DNA of 64,000 nt from Xenophilus sp. Marseille-Q4582 (GTDB lineage Bacteria; Pseudomonadota; Gammaproteobacteria; Burkholderiales; Burkholderiaceae_C). The stretch covers positions 124,001 to 188,000 of the forward strand of contig NZ_CAKAKO010000006.1 of NCBI RefSeq assembly GCF_916700565.1, read 5' to 3'. Position 1 is the stretch's first letter; each line of letters begins with the position of its first letter. Positions 49,683 through 58,160 of the stretch are shown piece by piece. The notes beneath the pieces were generated by a model that was not told the origin of the DNA, searched no databases, and saw nothing but the letters and a program-made list of their open reading frames with translations. The position numbers and the translations under genes were made by a program.

Positions 49683-50384
49683 TCACTTGCCCCGAGCGAC
49701 AAGCCAACTCTTCATCATGGCGATCTCGCCTTCCTGCGCGGAGATGACCTCCTGAGCCAACTTGCGGACCTCCGGGTTCTTGCCGTACTGCAGCGCCACC
49801 TTGGCCATGTCGATCGCACCCTGGTGGTGCGGGATCATGCCGCGCATGAAGTCCACATCGGCGTCGCCGCTGAAGTCGATCATCATGTCCGCATGCATGC
49901 GGTCGTTGCCGGCACGGTAGGCGGCCGTCGAGGCATCGCCCGAGCTGCCGGCCGCCGCCTGCTGGCCGTTGTCGCCCAGCCACTTGTTCATCATGGCGAT
50001 CTCGCCTTCCTGCACGGTGATGACCTCCTGGGCCAGCTTGTGAACCTCCGGGTCCTTGCCGTACTGCAGCGCCACCTTGGCCATGTCGATCGCGCCCTGG
50101 TGGTGCGGGATCATGCCACGCATGAAATCGACGTCGGCGTTGCCAGTGAACTGCGCTCCCATCCCGGCGTGCATCTGGTCGTTCACGGCGCGATACGCGG
50201 TCGTGGAAGGACTGTCATTGGCCGAGGCGCTGGAGGGCATCGCGTGCCCTTGGTGACCTCCGCCCGCACTGGCCTGCATCGCTTCACCCGACGGGACGAC
50301 CACCTTCTTCTGGACGGCCATCAGGCCGGCGGCGACCACGACGGCGCCCGCAATGAACAAGAGGCTGAACTTGTTGACCTTCAT
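49683..50384 (-). CDS. Tandem DUF305 protein (CopM-like)
   Basis: This 233-residue exported protein has an N-terminal membrane anchor or signal segment (residues 5-24) and two nearly identical DUF305 domains (about 65-135 and 155-230), each with [20 protein letters not shown]. The His- and Met-rich motifs fit metal binding, and the related CopM binds copper. A MerR-type promoter upstream supports metal control. The glutaredoxin gene follows in the same operon. The function in copper or silver handling is an inference. Confidence 0.87.
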   Translation of the reverse strand: MKVNKFSLLFIAGAVVVAAGLMAVQKKVVVPSGEAMQASAGGGHQGHAMPSSASANDSPSTTAYRAVNDQMHAGMGAQFTGNADVDFMRGMIPHHQGAIDMAKVALQYGKDPEVHKLAQEVITVQEGEIAMMNKWLGDNGQQAAAGSSGDASTAAYRAGNDRMHADMMIDFSGDADVDFMRGMIPHHQGAIDMAKVALQYGKNPEVRKLAQEVISAQEGEIAMMKSWLVARGK

Positions 50385-50416
50385 GAAAAAACTCCTTGAA
50401 TGAGGTTGATGGGTTC

Positions 50417-50447
50417 ACTGTAGGGCCTCCCATTGTTGGAAGGTCAA
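50417..50447 (-). promoter_or_regulatory. MerR/CueR-type promoter with a 19-bp spacer
   Basis: On the minus strand TTGACC (50442-50447) and TACAGT (50417-50422) are separated by exactly 19 bp, the extended spacing that MerR-family regulators untwist. The spacer has a CCTTCC...GGGAGG imperfect dyad like CueR operators. It is 33 bp upstream of the DUF305 start codon. No cueR-like gene is adjacent. Confidence 0.75.
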
Positions 50448-50564
50448 GCCCTTATTTCGCCCGTCACTTGGCGCTGCACGGCGGTGTGCCCATGCCCATT
50501 TCAGTTGCAAGTAATTCTCAACAAAGGTAGGATGTTAGGACGTTAATAGCGAGAGTCCAGGATC

Positions 50565-50975
50565 ATGTCCCAGCAACCGAAAGTTCACGACACCAGCGAT
50601 TTCCCCATCGTCCGCTTCGACGGCGCAAGCATCTACAACGGATACAGCAGCGCCTGGTGCGCGGAAATGGATGAACTCGTCGCCTGCGGAAAGCCCTTCG
50701 TGCTTATCTACGTCGCGGGAGGGCCAGAAGAGACTCTCGACGATCGCGCTCAGCGCGGCGTCTGGCTGAAGACTCACAAGGAGACGCTTGGCGGCACATT
50801 GCTCGCGCTCATCCACGTCGAACCGGATTCGGATAAGCGAGCCCAGTTGGAGGCCATGCTGCCAAAGCTCGTCCAGGCTTTCGGTACACCGCAGTCCACC
50901 CGGGCCACCCACGCCGATGCCGAGGCGCTGGCCCGGTATGTCCTGGCGGGTGGTCGCGTCGAAGATTCGATATGA
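50565..50975 (+). CDS. Conserved protein of unknown function
   Basis: This 136-residue soluble protein has an alpha/beta pattern: FPIVRFDGASIYNGYSSAWC (12-31), PFVLIYVAGGPEETLDDR (44-61), and a LLALIHVEPDSDKRAQL block (80-96), followed by a helical C-terminus. It looks like a small STAS- or nucleotide-like fold, but I do not recognise the family. CCAGGA precedes the ATG. It is transcribed away from the DUF305 operon, so the 180 bp between them probably hold two promoters. Confidence 0.6.
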   Translation: MSQQPKVHDTSDFPIVRFDGASIYNGYSSAWCAEMDELVACGKPFVLIYVAGGPEETLDDRAQRGVWLKTHKETLGGTLLALIHVEPDSDKRAQLEAMLPKLVQAFGTPQSTRATHADAEALARYVLAGGRVEDSI

Positions 50976-51130
50976 ACAGCACCGTCCGGTCGCTGTAGCG
51001 CACCAAGGGCCTATCCATGAGGACCGGCTACCGCGTGCTCTCCGGGAAACAACCCGCGTTCCGATCAACGGGGCCGGCGACCGGCTGCTCGATGGAAAGC
51101 GGCATTGCCAGCGCGGGAGTCGCGCTCGGA

Positions 51131-51826
51131 TCAACCCGATTTCTCAAGTGCCGCAATCAGCGGAGCGACCACGTTCCGCACAGCCGCCGCAGCTGCTTCT
51201 CCATCCTGGCGCTCGATAGCATCCACGATCGCCTCATGGGTCGCGAGACCCGGCTCGGGCAGTTCCTTGTCCTTCAGCGCAGTCAGCGTGTTCATGCGGA
51301 CCGAGTTCGCGAAGTAGCGGTACAGCTCAGCCAGCGCGCCGTTGCCGCACATCCCGGCGATCGCGCAGTGGAAAGCCGTATCGGCCTCGGCAAAGGCCGC
51401 GCTCGATGCGTGTTGCTCCTGCTCGCCGCGGGCCTTCAACAGTCGGCGCAGCAGCCCAACGTCCGCCTTGGACCGATGCACCGCGGCCAACCTGGCCGCC
51501 TCGGTTTCCAGCATGCAGCGCAACGCGAAGTGCTCTCGCAAGCCGGAACGCCCGACACGGCGCATGACCTCGGCCGGATCGATATTGGTTCGCACGTAGG
51601 TGCCATCACCCTGGCGGACTTCCAGGACCTGGCCGTGCGAGAGCACGCGAATGGCTTCCCGCACCGTGTTGCGGCCAACCTCCAGCATCTCGGCCAGTTC
51701 CTGCTCCCTGGGGATGCGCTCGCCGACCTTCCAGGCGCCTCCCTCGATCTGGCCGCGGATCAGCTCAATCGTCGAATCGACGAGCGAACGCCGCGGCGCC
51801 TGTGGGAGTGTGAAGCGGTTATTCAT
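51131..51826 (-). CDS. GntR/FadR family transcriptional regulator with FCD domain
   Basis: This 231-residue repressor has a GntR winged helix at residues 10-75 (GERIPREQELAEMLEVGRNTVREAIRVL and VRQGDGTYVR) and a helical FCD ligand domain (about 90-225; FHCAIAGMCGNGALAELYRYF, THEAIVDAIERQD) that usually binds a metal and an organic acid. The internal ATG at 51826 is chosen because the winged helix begins 10 residues later; upstream extension lacks protein-like sequence. Its site may be the palindrome at 51891. The controlled gene is not known. Confidence 0.85.
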   Translation of the reverse strand: MNNRFTLPQAPRRSLVDSTIELIRGQIEGGAWKVGERIPREQELAEMLEVGRNTVREAIRVLSHGQVLEVRQGDGTYVRTNIDPAEVMRRVGRSGLREHFALRCMLETEAARLAAVHRSKADVGLLRRLLKARGEQEQHASSAAFAEADTAFHCAIAGMCGNGALAELYRYFANSVRMNTLTALKDKELPEPGLATHEAIVDAIERQDGEAAAAAVRNVVAPLIAALEKSG

Positions 51827-51890
51827 CGCGGTTCTCAAATGACGTAGAGACGGGAGCCCATCGGACCTCGATTGTAGCAACTCAGGCCTT

Positions 51891-51913
51891 ATACATAGGA
51901 TGATTCTATGTAT
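51891..51913. promoter_or_regulatory. 23-bp palindrome, candidate operator
   Basis: ATACATAG (51891-51898) is repeated inverted as CTATGTAT (51906-51913) around GATGATT. TTGACA follows at 51914-51919. It lies between the GntR gene and the divergent NTF2-like gene and is a candidate binding site for the GntR protein. Confidence 0.6.
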
Positions 51914-52025
51914 TTGACAAAAGAGCAATTGCCGACGGCCTGTGCTTCGTTGCGCGCGACATGCGATTTTCCACCACGCCCGTGCGAGCGGGATTTTTTT
52001 CAACACCTTTTGGAGTATTTCGACC

Positions 52026-52568
52026 ATGAACAACATGCAGCACGCCCTGTCATTCAGGCCCCTTCGTTCTTCAGACGGCTTGCGCTGCCGTCCGGTGCAG
52101 GCTTTGGGAGCGATATTCCTCGGGCTGGCTTCACTCGCCTATAGCGTCACGTCGCAGGCGGCAGATGAGCCAGAGAACGTGAAGGTGGTCCGGCAATACC
52201 TTGACGCCTGGAATGGCGGGCGAACCGACGCGATGGAAAAAGTGCTCGATTCCAACGTCGTCTATTTCAATACCAGCAATGAAGCGTCCCGCACTGGGCC
52301 TCAAGCCATTACCGAAGTCTCGCAGTTTCTGATGAAAATCCTGCCCGACCGAAAAATGAAAATCCGTTCGCAGCCGGTTGCCTCCGGCGATGGTGTGGCG
52401 ATCGAGTGGGAATTCACCGCCACCAAGAACAGCAATGGCGGGACGTCGCCCTCCAGTTCGACCATCAGTTATTTCGGCGCGAGCTTCTTCCGTGTTTCGA
52501 ACGGAAAGATTGTCTATGCCAGCGACTACTACAACCACAACACCATGCAGAAGCAGCTTCAGCAGTAA
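52026..52568 (+). CDS. Exported NTF2/SnoaL-like protein
   Basis: This 180-residue protein has a signal peptide (residues about 20-46, ending SQAAD) and an NTF2-like domain with VKVVRQYLDAWNGGRTDAMEKVLDS (52-76), GPQAITEVSQFLMKILPD and GASFFRVSNGKIVYASDYYN near the end. SnoaL-type proteins are small-molecule isomerases or binding proteins, and the ligand is unknown here. GGAG precedes the ATG. It diverges from the GntR regulator and is a candidate target of it. Confidence 0.8.
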   Translation: MNNMQHALSFRPLRSSDGLRCRPVQALGAIFLGLASLAYSVTSQAADEPENVKVVRQYLDAWNGGRTDAMEKVLDSNVVYFNTSNEASRTGPQAITEVSQFLMKILPDRKMKIRSQPVASGDGVAIEWEFTATKNSNGGTSPSSSTISYFGASFFRVSNGKIVYASDYYNHNTMQKQLQQ

Positions 52569-52749
52569 CGTAAATCCGCAAACAGGAAATCACCGACATG
52601 TCCCGCTTCATCATGCACAAGCCCTCGGCGCCGCCAGCGCAGCGGTGAGGCAAGCGCTTTTCCTCAATCCAAGGTAATTGCGCTGGTGACTTGATGAATA
52701 TCTGACACGCCGGTTATCGAGCCTTGTCTCGATGAAATAGAAATCCCGA
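52569..52749 (+). other. Spacer with a truncated gene start
   Basis: A well-placed AGGAAA site is followed by an ATG at 52598 and a frame of only 16 codons (MSRFIMHKPSAPPAQR) ending at 52648. This looks like the remaining start of a lost gene in an operon with the NTF2-like gene. The rest of the spacer holds nothing recognisable. Confidence 0.35.
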
Positions 52750-53253
52750 ATGAAACTACCAACCACGAAGCAGGAACTCCTTGACAAGGTTCGCGCCAGC
52801 CACCGAAAGCTCGGGGTAGAAGCTGCCACCATTCCCGCCAGCCACTACCGGCACACGGCCATGATCTGGCAGGAGCCGCGCCTGCATACCAACGCTGCGA
52901 TGGTCCTGGTGGACGTCATCGTCTGGAACACGATGATCCTGCAGTTCGCGCATGATCGGACGCCTGGACCTTCGGCGTCCTTTTACTCGCCGAGTGCGAT
53001 GGCGCAGCGGGCCGAGCGTCTTTCTGCCGGCTTCCAGCGCCGTTTCGCGGGCAGAGACCTTCGCGAGCTGGAAGCCATGCTCACGGAGGGACAGGACCGG
53101 GTGCTCGACTGCGTGGCGCACCATTCGAACGCCTCGCTTTTCGATCCCGCGTTGAGCCCGATGAAGACCCTCGGGCGCAAGATCCAGTTCTTCACCTCCA
53201 CCGCCTACGACGACGCGCTGTCGAGGCTGCGCCAGTGGAAGCAGGTGCTGTAG
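52750..53253 (+). CDS. ClbS/DfsB-like four-helix-bundle protein
   Basis: This 167-residue soluble protein begins with TTKQELLDKVRASHRKLGVEAATIP, a ClbS/DfsB (DUF1706)-type start, has MVLVDVIVWNTMILQF in the second helix and ends STAYDDALSRLRQWKQVL, which matches the family end (SxxHYxxHxxxIRxW). ClbS of the colibactin cluster hydrolyses a cyclopropane warhead; the function of this copy is unknown. It runs toward the broken MFS gene. Confidence 0.65.
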   Translation: MKLPTTKQELLDKVRASHRKLGVEAATIPASHYRHTAMIWQEPRLHTNAAMVLVDVIVWNTMILQFAHDRTPGPSASFYSPSAMAQRAERLSAGFQRRFAGRDLRELEAMLTEGQDRVLDCVAHHSNASLFDPALSPMKTLGRKIQFFTSTAYDDALSRLRQWKQVL

Positions 53254-54102
53254 CGGCCGAGGCGACCCACTGCGCGGAGCGCCTCTTGCACCGCTCCGAT
53301 CAGACCGGAGCTGGCAGCGCCGGCTTTCGCGCGGCCTGCCACAGCAGCGGCACCAGGATCAGCGCCAGGGCCGGGAAGATCATCCAGTTGACCGCCTGCC
53401 AGCCCGAGCTGTGCAGGATCGATCCCGCGAGGAACGACACGGCCGCCGTGGCGGCGAAGACGAAGAAATCGTTCATGCCCTGCGCCTTGCTGCGCTCGGC
53501 CGGGGTGTGGCAATCGGTGACCATCGCCGTCGCGCCGATGAAGCTGAAGTTCCAGCCGATGCCCAGCAGCGCCAGCGAGCCCCAGAAGTGGGACAGGCCG
53601 AGCCCGCCCAGGGCCACCACCCCGGAGGCGGCGAGCAGCACCATGCCGACGGCGGTCACGCGCTCCTTGCCGTAGCGCACCATCAGTCGTCCTGTGAAAA
53701 AGCTCGGCCCGAACATCGCCAGCAGGTGCCACTGTATTCCTAGGGCGGCGTTGTCCACCGAATGCCCGTGGTTGACCATCGCCACCGGCGCGGCCGTCAT
53801 CACGAACGCCATCACCCCATAGGACACCACGCCCGCAGCCACGGCCAGCAGATAGCGCGGCATCGCCAAGAGCTGCAGCACCGTCCGACCGCTATCGGCG
53901 ACTGCTTCGGCCTGGGTCTGGCTCGGCGTGCGCAGCATCAGCAGGATCGGCAAGGCGATCAGCGGCAGCAGCGCCTGGCTGAGGAAGCTGCCAACGTAGG
54001 GCGTGCCCGCTACCGCATCGCGCGTGAAGATCACCAACTGCGGCCCGATGATGGCGCCCGCGAGACCGCCCACCATGACCCAGGAAATGGCCTTGGCCTT
54101 AA

Positions 54103-55423
54103 CAGGCCGTTGAAAAATCCCCTGCGAGCGTCCGCGTCGGCCGCTACGATCTGAAGCCATCCCGGAACAACTGCGACAAGAAAGATGAGAGGCAACCAAG
54201 ACTTCCAGGGGGCGATGTTTAGCTACATCAGCCTTGAAGAAAGAGTGCCAGCGGCACACCCGCTGCGCAAGTTGCGCGCCGTGGTGGATGCGCTGCTGTC
54301 GAGCATGAACAGCGAGTTCGAAGCGGTGTACGCCCGCCGTGGCCGCCCCTCGGTGCCGCCGGAGATGCTGCTCAAGGCCTTGCTGCTGCAAATCCTGTTC
54401 TCCATCCGCAGCGAACGCCAGCTGGTCGAGGCGGTCAACTACAACCTGCTGTACCGCTGGTTCGTGGGCCTGAACATTGAAGACAAGGTCTGGGACCACT
54501 CCACCTTCAGCGCCAACCGCGAACGCCTCTTCAACGAAGACCTGGCGCGCGCCTTCTTCGAGCGCGTCAAGCTCAGCGCCCAGTGGGGCCGGCTTGCCAG
54601 CGACGAACACTTCAGCGTGGACGGCACGCTGATTGAGGCCTGGGCCTCGCACAAGAGTTTCAAACGCAAAGACGACGACAGCGGCACGCCACCCGGACGC
54701 AACCCCGAGGTGAACTTCAAAGGGCAGGAGCGCTGCAACGACACCCACGCCAGCACCACCGATGCCGATGCCCGGCTGTTCAAGAAGAGCGCGGGCGACA
54801 AATCTCGCCTGTGCCACATGGGGCACATCCTCATGGAGAACCGCAACGGGCTGATCGTGGATGTGGAGATCACACATGCCAGTGGCACCGCCGAGCGCGA
54901 GGCGGCGCTGGCGCTGCTCAAACGCCGGGGAAACAAGAACAAGCGGGCCACGGTCGGGGCCGACAAAGGTTACGACAGCCAGGCCTTCATCAAGGGCTGC
55001 CTAAAGCTCAAAGTCACGCCACACGTGGCGGCCAAGGACAAGCACTCGGCGGTCGATGGCCGCATCCGGCGCCACGAGGGCTACAAGACCAGCCTCAAAG
55101 TGCGCAAGCGCATCGAGGAGGCCTTTGGCTGGATCAAGACAGTGGGTGGTCTGGCCAAGACCAAATTGATCGGTCAGGCCAAGCTCGCGGGCCAGGCGCT
55201 GCTGTGCTTTGCCACCTACAACCTGGTGCGCATGGGCAGTCTGGGCGGCTGGTGGGACGCGCATCATGCGTGAACCATGGGATACGTGCGCCCGGAACGG
55301 GCAAAACGGCCTGCAAACAGGCCGAAATGGCCGCTCCAATCGCTGCGCAGGCCAGTTTGGGCGATCCGTTTCTTCGAAATCCACGACCCTGGCGCGTTCG
55401 ATGAGCATTTTTTCAACGGCCTG
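54103..55423 (+). mobile_element. IS5-type insertion sequence
   Basis: The 1321-bp element has perfect 15-bp terminal inverted repeats CAGGCCGTTGAAAAA (54103-54117 and complement of 55409-55423). It is flanked by TTAA on both sides (54099-54102 and 55424-55427), a 4-bp target duplication typical of the IS5 group (YTAR). It carries one transposase gene and interrupts the MFS gene. Confidence 0.92.
54185..55273 (+). CDS. IS5 family DDE transposase
   Basis: This 362-residue transposase has an N-terminal helix-turn-helix-like domain (GRPSVPPEMLLKALLLQILF, residues 52-71) and DDE catalytic motifs: first Asp in FSVDGTLIEAW (about 147), second in GADKGYDSQAF (about 259) and Glu in RKRIEEAFGWIKT (about 317). 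The frame is intact, so the element may still be active. It fills most of the IS between the terminal repeats. Confidence 0.92.
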   Translation: MRGNQDFQGAMFSYISLEERVPAAHPLRKLRAVVDALLSSMNSEFEAVYARRGRPSVPPEMLLKALLLQILFSIRSERQLVEAVNYNLLYRWFVGLNIEDKVWDHSTFSANRERLFNEDLARAFFERVKLSAQWGRLASDEHFSVDGTLIEAWASHKSFKRKDDDSGTPPGRNPEVNFKGQERCNDTHASTTDADARLFKKSAGDKSRLCHMGHILMENRNGLIVDVEITHASGTAEREAALALLKRRGNKNKRATVGADKGYDSQAFIKGCLKLKVTPHVAAKDKHSAVDGRIRRHEGYKTSLKVRKRIEEAFGWIKTVGGLAKTKLIGQAKLAGQALLCFATYNLVRMGSLGGWWDAHHA

Positions 55424-55468
55424 TTAAGCGCGTCCTCGGCGGTGACGGCGGCTGCGAAGCAGTAGCCC

Positions 55469-55847
55469 ACAGCAGGAAATCGAACTATGAAACGAATAAC
55501 CCCTTTCCTTCTGGTCGCAGTACTCGGGGGCACTGAAGCAGGCCAGCGTGTCTACTCATCGCGCATGAATTGCCTGACAACCTTTCAAATTTAGAGAAGA
55601 TAAATTGAAGTTCTGACGGGAATTTCTCAGTAAAAGAATCCTATCTTTCTCGTCAACAGACTGAACGGCACCCCCTGAGTTTTTATGCATATATTCAAGA
55701 TCGGCAAATTCTTTAATGATTCACCACAAAAAAGGCGGGAAGCCCATTGAGCGATCCCGCCATAGCAAAAAACTCAAACATGCTCACATCAGGAAACTTT
55801 ACCCTGAAACGATCCCTTGAAATTTAAGCGCATAGTAATAATAAGAT
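55469..55847 (+). other. Spacer with a truncated gene start and AT-rich remainder
   Basis: From the end of MFS homology an AGGAAA site and ATG at 55487 start a 35-codon frame ending at 55594. It begins MKRITPFLLVAVLGG, a signal-peptide-like start as found in efflux periplasmic adaptors, then changes to unrelated sequence. It seems to be a relic of another gene cut by the rearrangement. The rest, 55595-55847, is AT-rich and holds no gene. Confidence 0.45.
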
Positions 55848-57302
55848 TTAGCCATTAGCCGAATCTTCCAAAGTTGGCGCACTGCTTGCTACGTTTTTAA
55901 GCGACTCCGCCATAGTGAAGTACGGAGACCACTGTTTTGCAAGTTGGTCAACCGTAAGTCCTGCGGAGATAATATAGGTTGCAGCTGCAATAACCTCTCC
56001 AGCAGATTCGCCTACCATATGAATACCCAGAATCCTTCCTGTCTCACGCTCGGATATCATCTTGATTATCCCTTTGTCGTGACGACTTACAATAGCACGT
56101 AGAACAAAGGAAACCGGAATTTCACGAACATCATAGGCAATTTGGGCCGCCTCAGCCTGCATAGGAGTCATGCCGACAGCAGCCATCTCGGGCGACGTGA
56201 AAATGACGCGGGGCAAGGCGGTGTAGTCTAGGGACCGAGGCTCGTTGCCCAGAGCATTGCTCGCGGCCACGGTCCCCTGCGCACTAGCGACATACACTAA
56301 TTGAGCCATACCAGTGACATCGCCCGCTGCCCAGATGCGAGGATTTGAGGTTCGCAGATGTTCGTCCACAATTATTTCGCCTCGATCGCCCCTGGACACA
56401 TTGACAGCATCCAAGTTGAGTCCTTCAGTTGCCGGACGGCGCCCCGTCGCTATGAGAATCTTATGGGCGAAAATTTGCTGAGTACGTCCTTCGGCGACGA
56501 CAGTTGCAAGCACCCCGCTCTCGTGTGGTACGACGTTTGTCAGATTGGCGCCAGTATGGAACATGATGCCCTCCGCTGACAGCGCCTGCTCCAGTGCCGC
56601 AGAAATCGCGGGATCCTCGAACGGTGCAATTCGAGGAGCTATCTCGACCACTTCAACCTTGCTGCCCAGTCGAGCGAACAATTGACCTTGCTCCAGACCG
56701 ATCGCATTGCCGCCGACGACCAGCATGGACTCAGGCACCTGCTCAAGGGACATGGCCGAGCCGGAAGTGAGAAAGTCCACCTCACTGAGGCCAGGAATGG
56801 AAGGAATGAATGGCGCTGCCCCACTGGCGATCAGTACCTGCTTGGCGTACACCAGGTTTGTGTTTCCGTCTGAGTCCGCGACGACGAGCGCTACGATATC
56901 TGGCTCATCTGACGCTACAAAGGTCGCCTTGCCGCGAAATACCGCAATACCTGCATCCTTGGGTGCTTGTACATGGAAAGACTGCCGGAAGTGCCCGATC
57001 ATTTGATCTTTATCTCTGACAAGCAAAGACAAGTCGACAGGCCCGGCCGAGGTCGCTATACCTGGGAACTTCCCATGCGCAGCAGACATGCGAGCAGAAG
57101 CCGCCGCAAGCAACGTCTTTGAAGGAACGCATCCTACATTGAGACAGGTCCCTCCTGCCAACCCCTGTTCGATCATGGCGACTGTTTTGTCGAGCCTACG
57201 TGCTTCGTTCGCTGCGGCTCTAGCCGCCGAACCGGAACCTATCGTGACTAGATCATAGATGACGGAGGGCTGTTGTGCGGAAGCCGCTGTTGTCGTGTTC
57301 AT
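55848..57302 (-). CDS. Mercuric-reductase-like FAD/NAD(P) disulfide oxidoreductase
   Basis: This 484-residue flavoprotein has FAD-binding GSGSAARAAANEARR (22-36), the redox pair GGTCLNVGCVPSK (Cys53, Cys58), an NAD(P) motif VVGGNAIGLEQGQLFARLG (about 197-215) and IWAAGDVTGMAQLVYVAS. The dimerisation end PYFTMAESLKN resembles MerA, but the C-terminal Cys-Cys pair and the N-terminal metal domain of MerA are absent. Mercury reduction is therefore doubtful; the substrate is unknown. Base composition is lower in GC than the ICE core. It diverges from a TetR gene with two operators between. Confidence 0.85.
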   Translation of the reverse strand: MNTTTAASAQQPSVIYDLVTIGSGSAARAAANEARRLDKTVAMIEQGLAGGTCLNVGCVPSKTLLAAASARMSAAHGKFPGIATSAGPVDLSLLVRDKDQMIGHFRQSFHVQAPKDAGIAVFRGKATFVASDEPDIVALVVADSDGNTNLVYAKQVLIASGAAPFIPSIPGLSEVDFLTSGSAMSLEQVPESMLVVGGNAIGLEQGQLFARLGSKVEVVEIAPRIAPFEDPAISAALEQALSAEGIMFHTGANLTNVVPHESGVLATVVAEGRTQQIFAHKILIATGRRPATEGLNLDAVNVSRGDRGEIIVDEHLRTSNPRIWAAGDVTGMAQLVYVASAQGTVAASNALGNEPRSLDYTALPRVIFTSPEMAAVGMTPMQAEAAQIAYDVREIPVSFVLRAIVSRHDKGIIKMISERETGRILGIHMVGESAGEVIAAATYIISAGLTVDQLAKQWSPYFTMAESLKNVASSAPTLEDSANG

Positions 57303-57332
57303 AAAAGAAGCCTCAAGGAAATTGCAAAGAAA

Positions 57333-57375
57333 GAGACAGATCGGTCTCCTTGAGGGATTGTAGACAACCCTGTCT
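57333..57375. promoter_or_regulatory. Pair of TetR-type operators
   Basis: GAGAC-AGATCG-GTCTC (57333-57348) and AGACA-ACCC-TGTCT (57362-57375) are two inverted repeats with related half sites, centred about 28 bp apart. They lie between the divergent flavoprotein and TetR genes, where TetR regulators usually bind. Confidence 0.7.
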
Positions 57376-57412
57376 CCTTGTGTCAACATGTCGCGTATGA
57401 ATCCTCACAACG

Positions 57413-57997
57413 ATGAATAACATCATGGACAAAAAAGAACAGTTAGTCGCAACTGCCTTTAACCTTTTTTATAAGTACGGCATTCATGCTGTTGGCATCA
57501 ATCGGGTACTTGAAGAGTCCGGCATTGCCAAGAAAACGCTATATAACCATTTCTCCAGCAAGGAAGATCTAATTGCTGCGACCGTCGAATATTGTGATCA
57601 GCAGTATTTCTCTTGGCTCGATTTGCGTTTGCACGAAGCGACGCCAGGTAGGGACGCCTTGTATGCCATGCTTGATGCTTTTGACGATCTGTTTCAGGGT
57701 CTCGATCAATCCAAGCCACTTTTCTTGGGTTGTTATTTCATTAATGTCAGCGCCGAATTCAGCAATCCGGATCATGATATACATAAGCTTTGCGCCCGAA
57801 ACAAAGAGGCTATGCTGCGATGGATCACACACCACACTTCACTTGTCATAACGTCCAGAGAATCGATAGTTCAAATCTCTGAAACAATTGCTATGTTGCT
57901 TGAAGGGGCGATTATTCAGGCTCACGTTCTTGGAGATCTGCACGCTGCTCGCAAAGCCAAAGCCGTGGTTAAACTGCTTCTTGATAAATCTAACTAA
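57413..57997 (+). CDS. TetR family transcriptional regulator
   Basis: This 194-residue repressor has a TetR helix-turn-helix at residues 18-50 (GINRVLEESGIAKKTLYNHFSSKEDLI, residues 28-54) and a helical ligand domain with FLGCYFINVSAEF (about 103-115). It probably represses its own gene and the divergent flavoprotein gene through the two operators between them. The gene is AT-rich compared with the ICE core, suggesting separate acquisition together with the flavoprotein gene. Confidence 0.9.
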   Translation: MNNIMDKKEQLVATAFNLFYKYGIHAVGINRVLEESGIAKKTLYNHFSSKEDLIAATVEYCDQQYFSWLDLRLHEATPGRDALYAMLDAFDDLFQGLDQSKPLFLGCYFINVSAEFSNPDHDIHKLCARNKEAMLRWITHHTSLVITSRESIVQISETIAMLLEGAIIQAHVLGDLHAARKAKAVVKLLLDKSN

Positions 57998-58013
57998 CTA
58001 ACTAACTAACTAA
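57990..58013. repeat. CTAA tetranucleotide repeat
   Basis: Six perfect tandem CTAA units run across the TetR stop codon (57995-57997). Change in copy number would not alter the protein, because the first units already hold the stop. Confidence 0.9.
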
Positions 58014-58160
58014 ATTCATCTGTCCATACAACTCTTTGACCATCAATAAAGGTGGAACGGCAAAGTAGCTTTCCGAAGTTTCAGCAGTGGAGACAAGTCG
58101 TGTAGTGCCGGAACGGGCCACTTATCGGCTTCCAGTCCTCGATCAATGCCCCAAGTCAAG

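Larger units (their letters stand above)
53300..55468 (-). pseudogene. MFS transporter gene, broken by an IS and missing its 5' end
   Basis: On the minus strand the region 53300-54102 encodes the C-terminal 250 residues or so of an MFS transporter (AKAISWVMVGGLAGAIIGPQ to WQAARKPALPAPV). A piece for the preceding residues (YCFAAAVTAEDAL) lies beyond the IS at 55428-55468. Then homology to the intact copy at 58161-59342 stops, so the first 120 codons or so are lost. The copies look about 95 percent identical by eye. This copy has the natural C-terminus; the other copy has a different end. Confidence 0.85.

Noticed and set aside
51017-51847. Plus-strand 276-codon frame
   Set aside because: Antisense to the GntR regulator, which has a clear domain structure; the plus-strand product has none.
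55848-57302. Naming the flavoprotein merA
   Set aside because: The C-terminal Cys-Cys pair needed for Hg(II) delivery and the NmerA domain are absent, and no mer genes accompany it.
57990-58013. Tandem repeat as a CRISPR or phase-variation tract
   Set aside because: The units are 4 bp without spacers, and the stop codon is within the first units, so it is neither a CRISPR nor likely to switch the protein.
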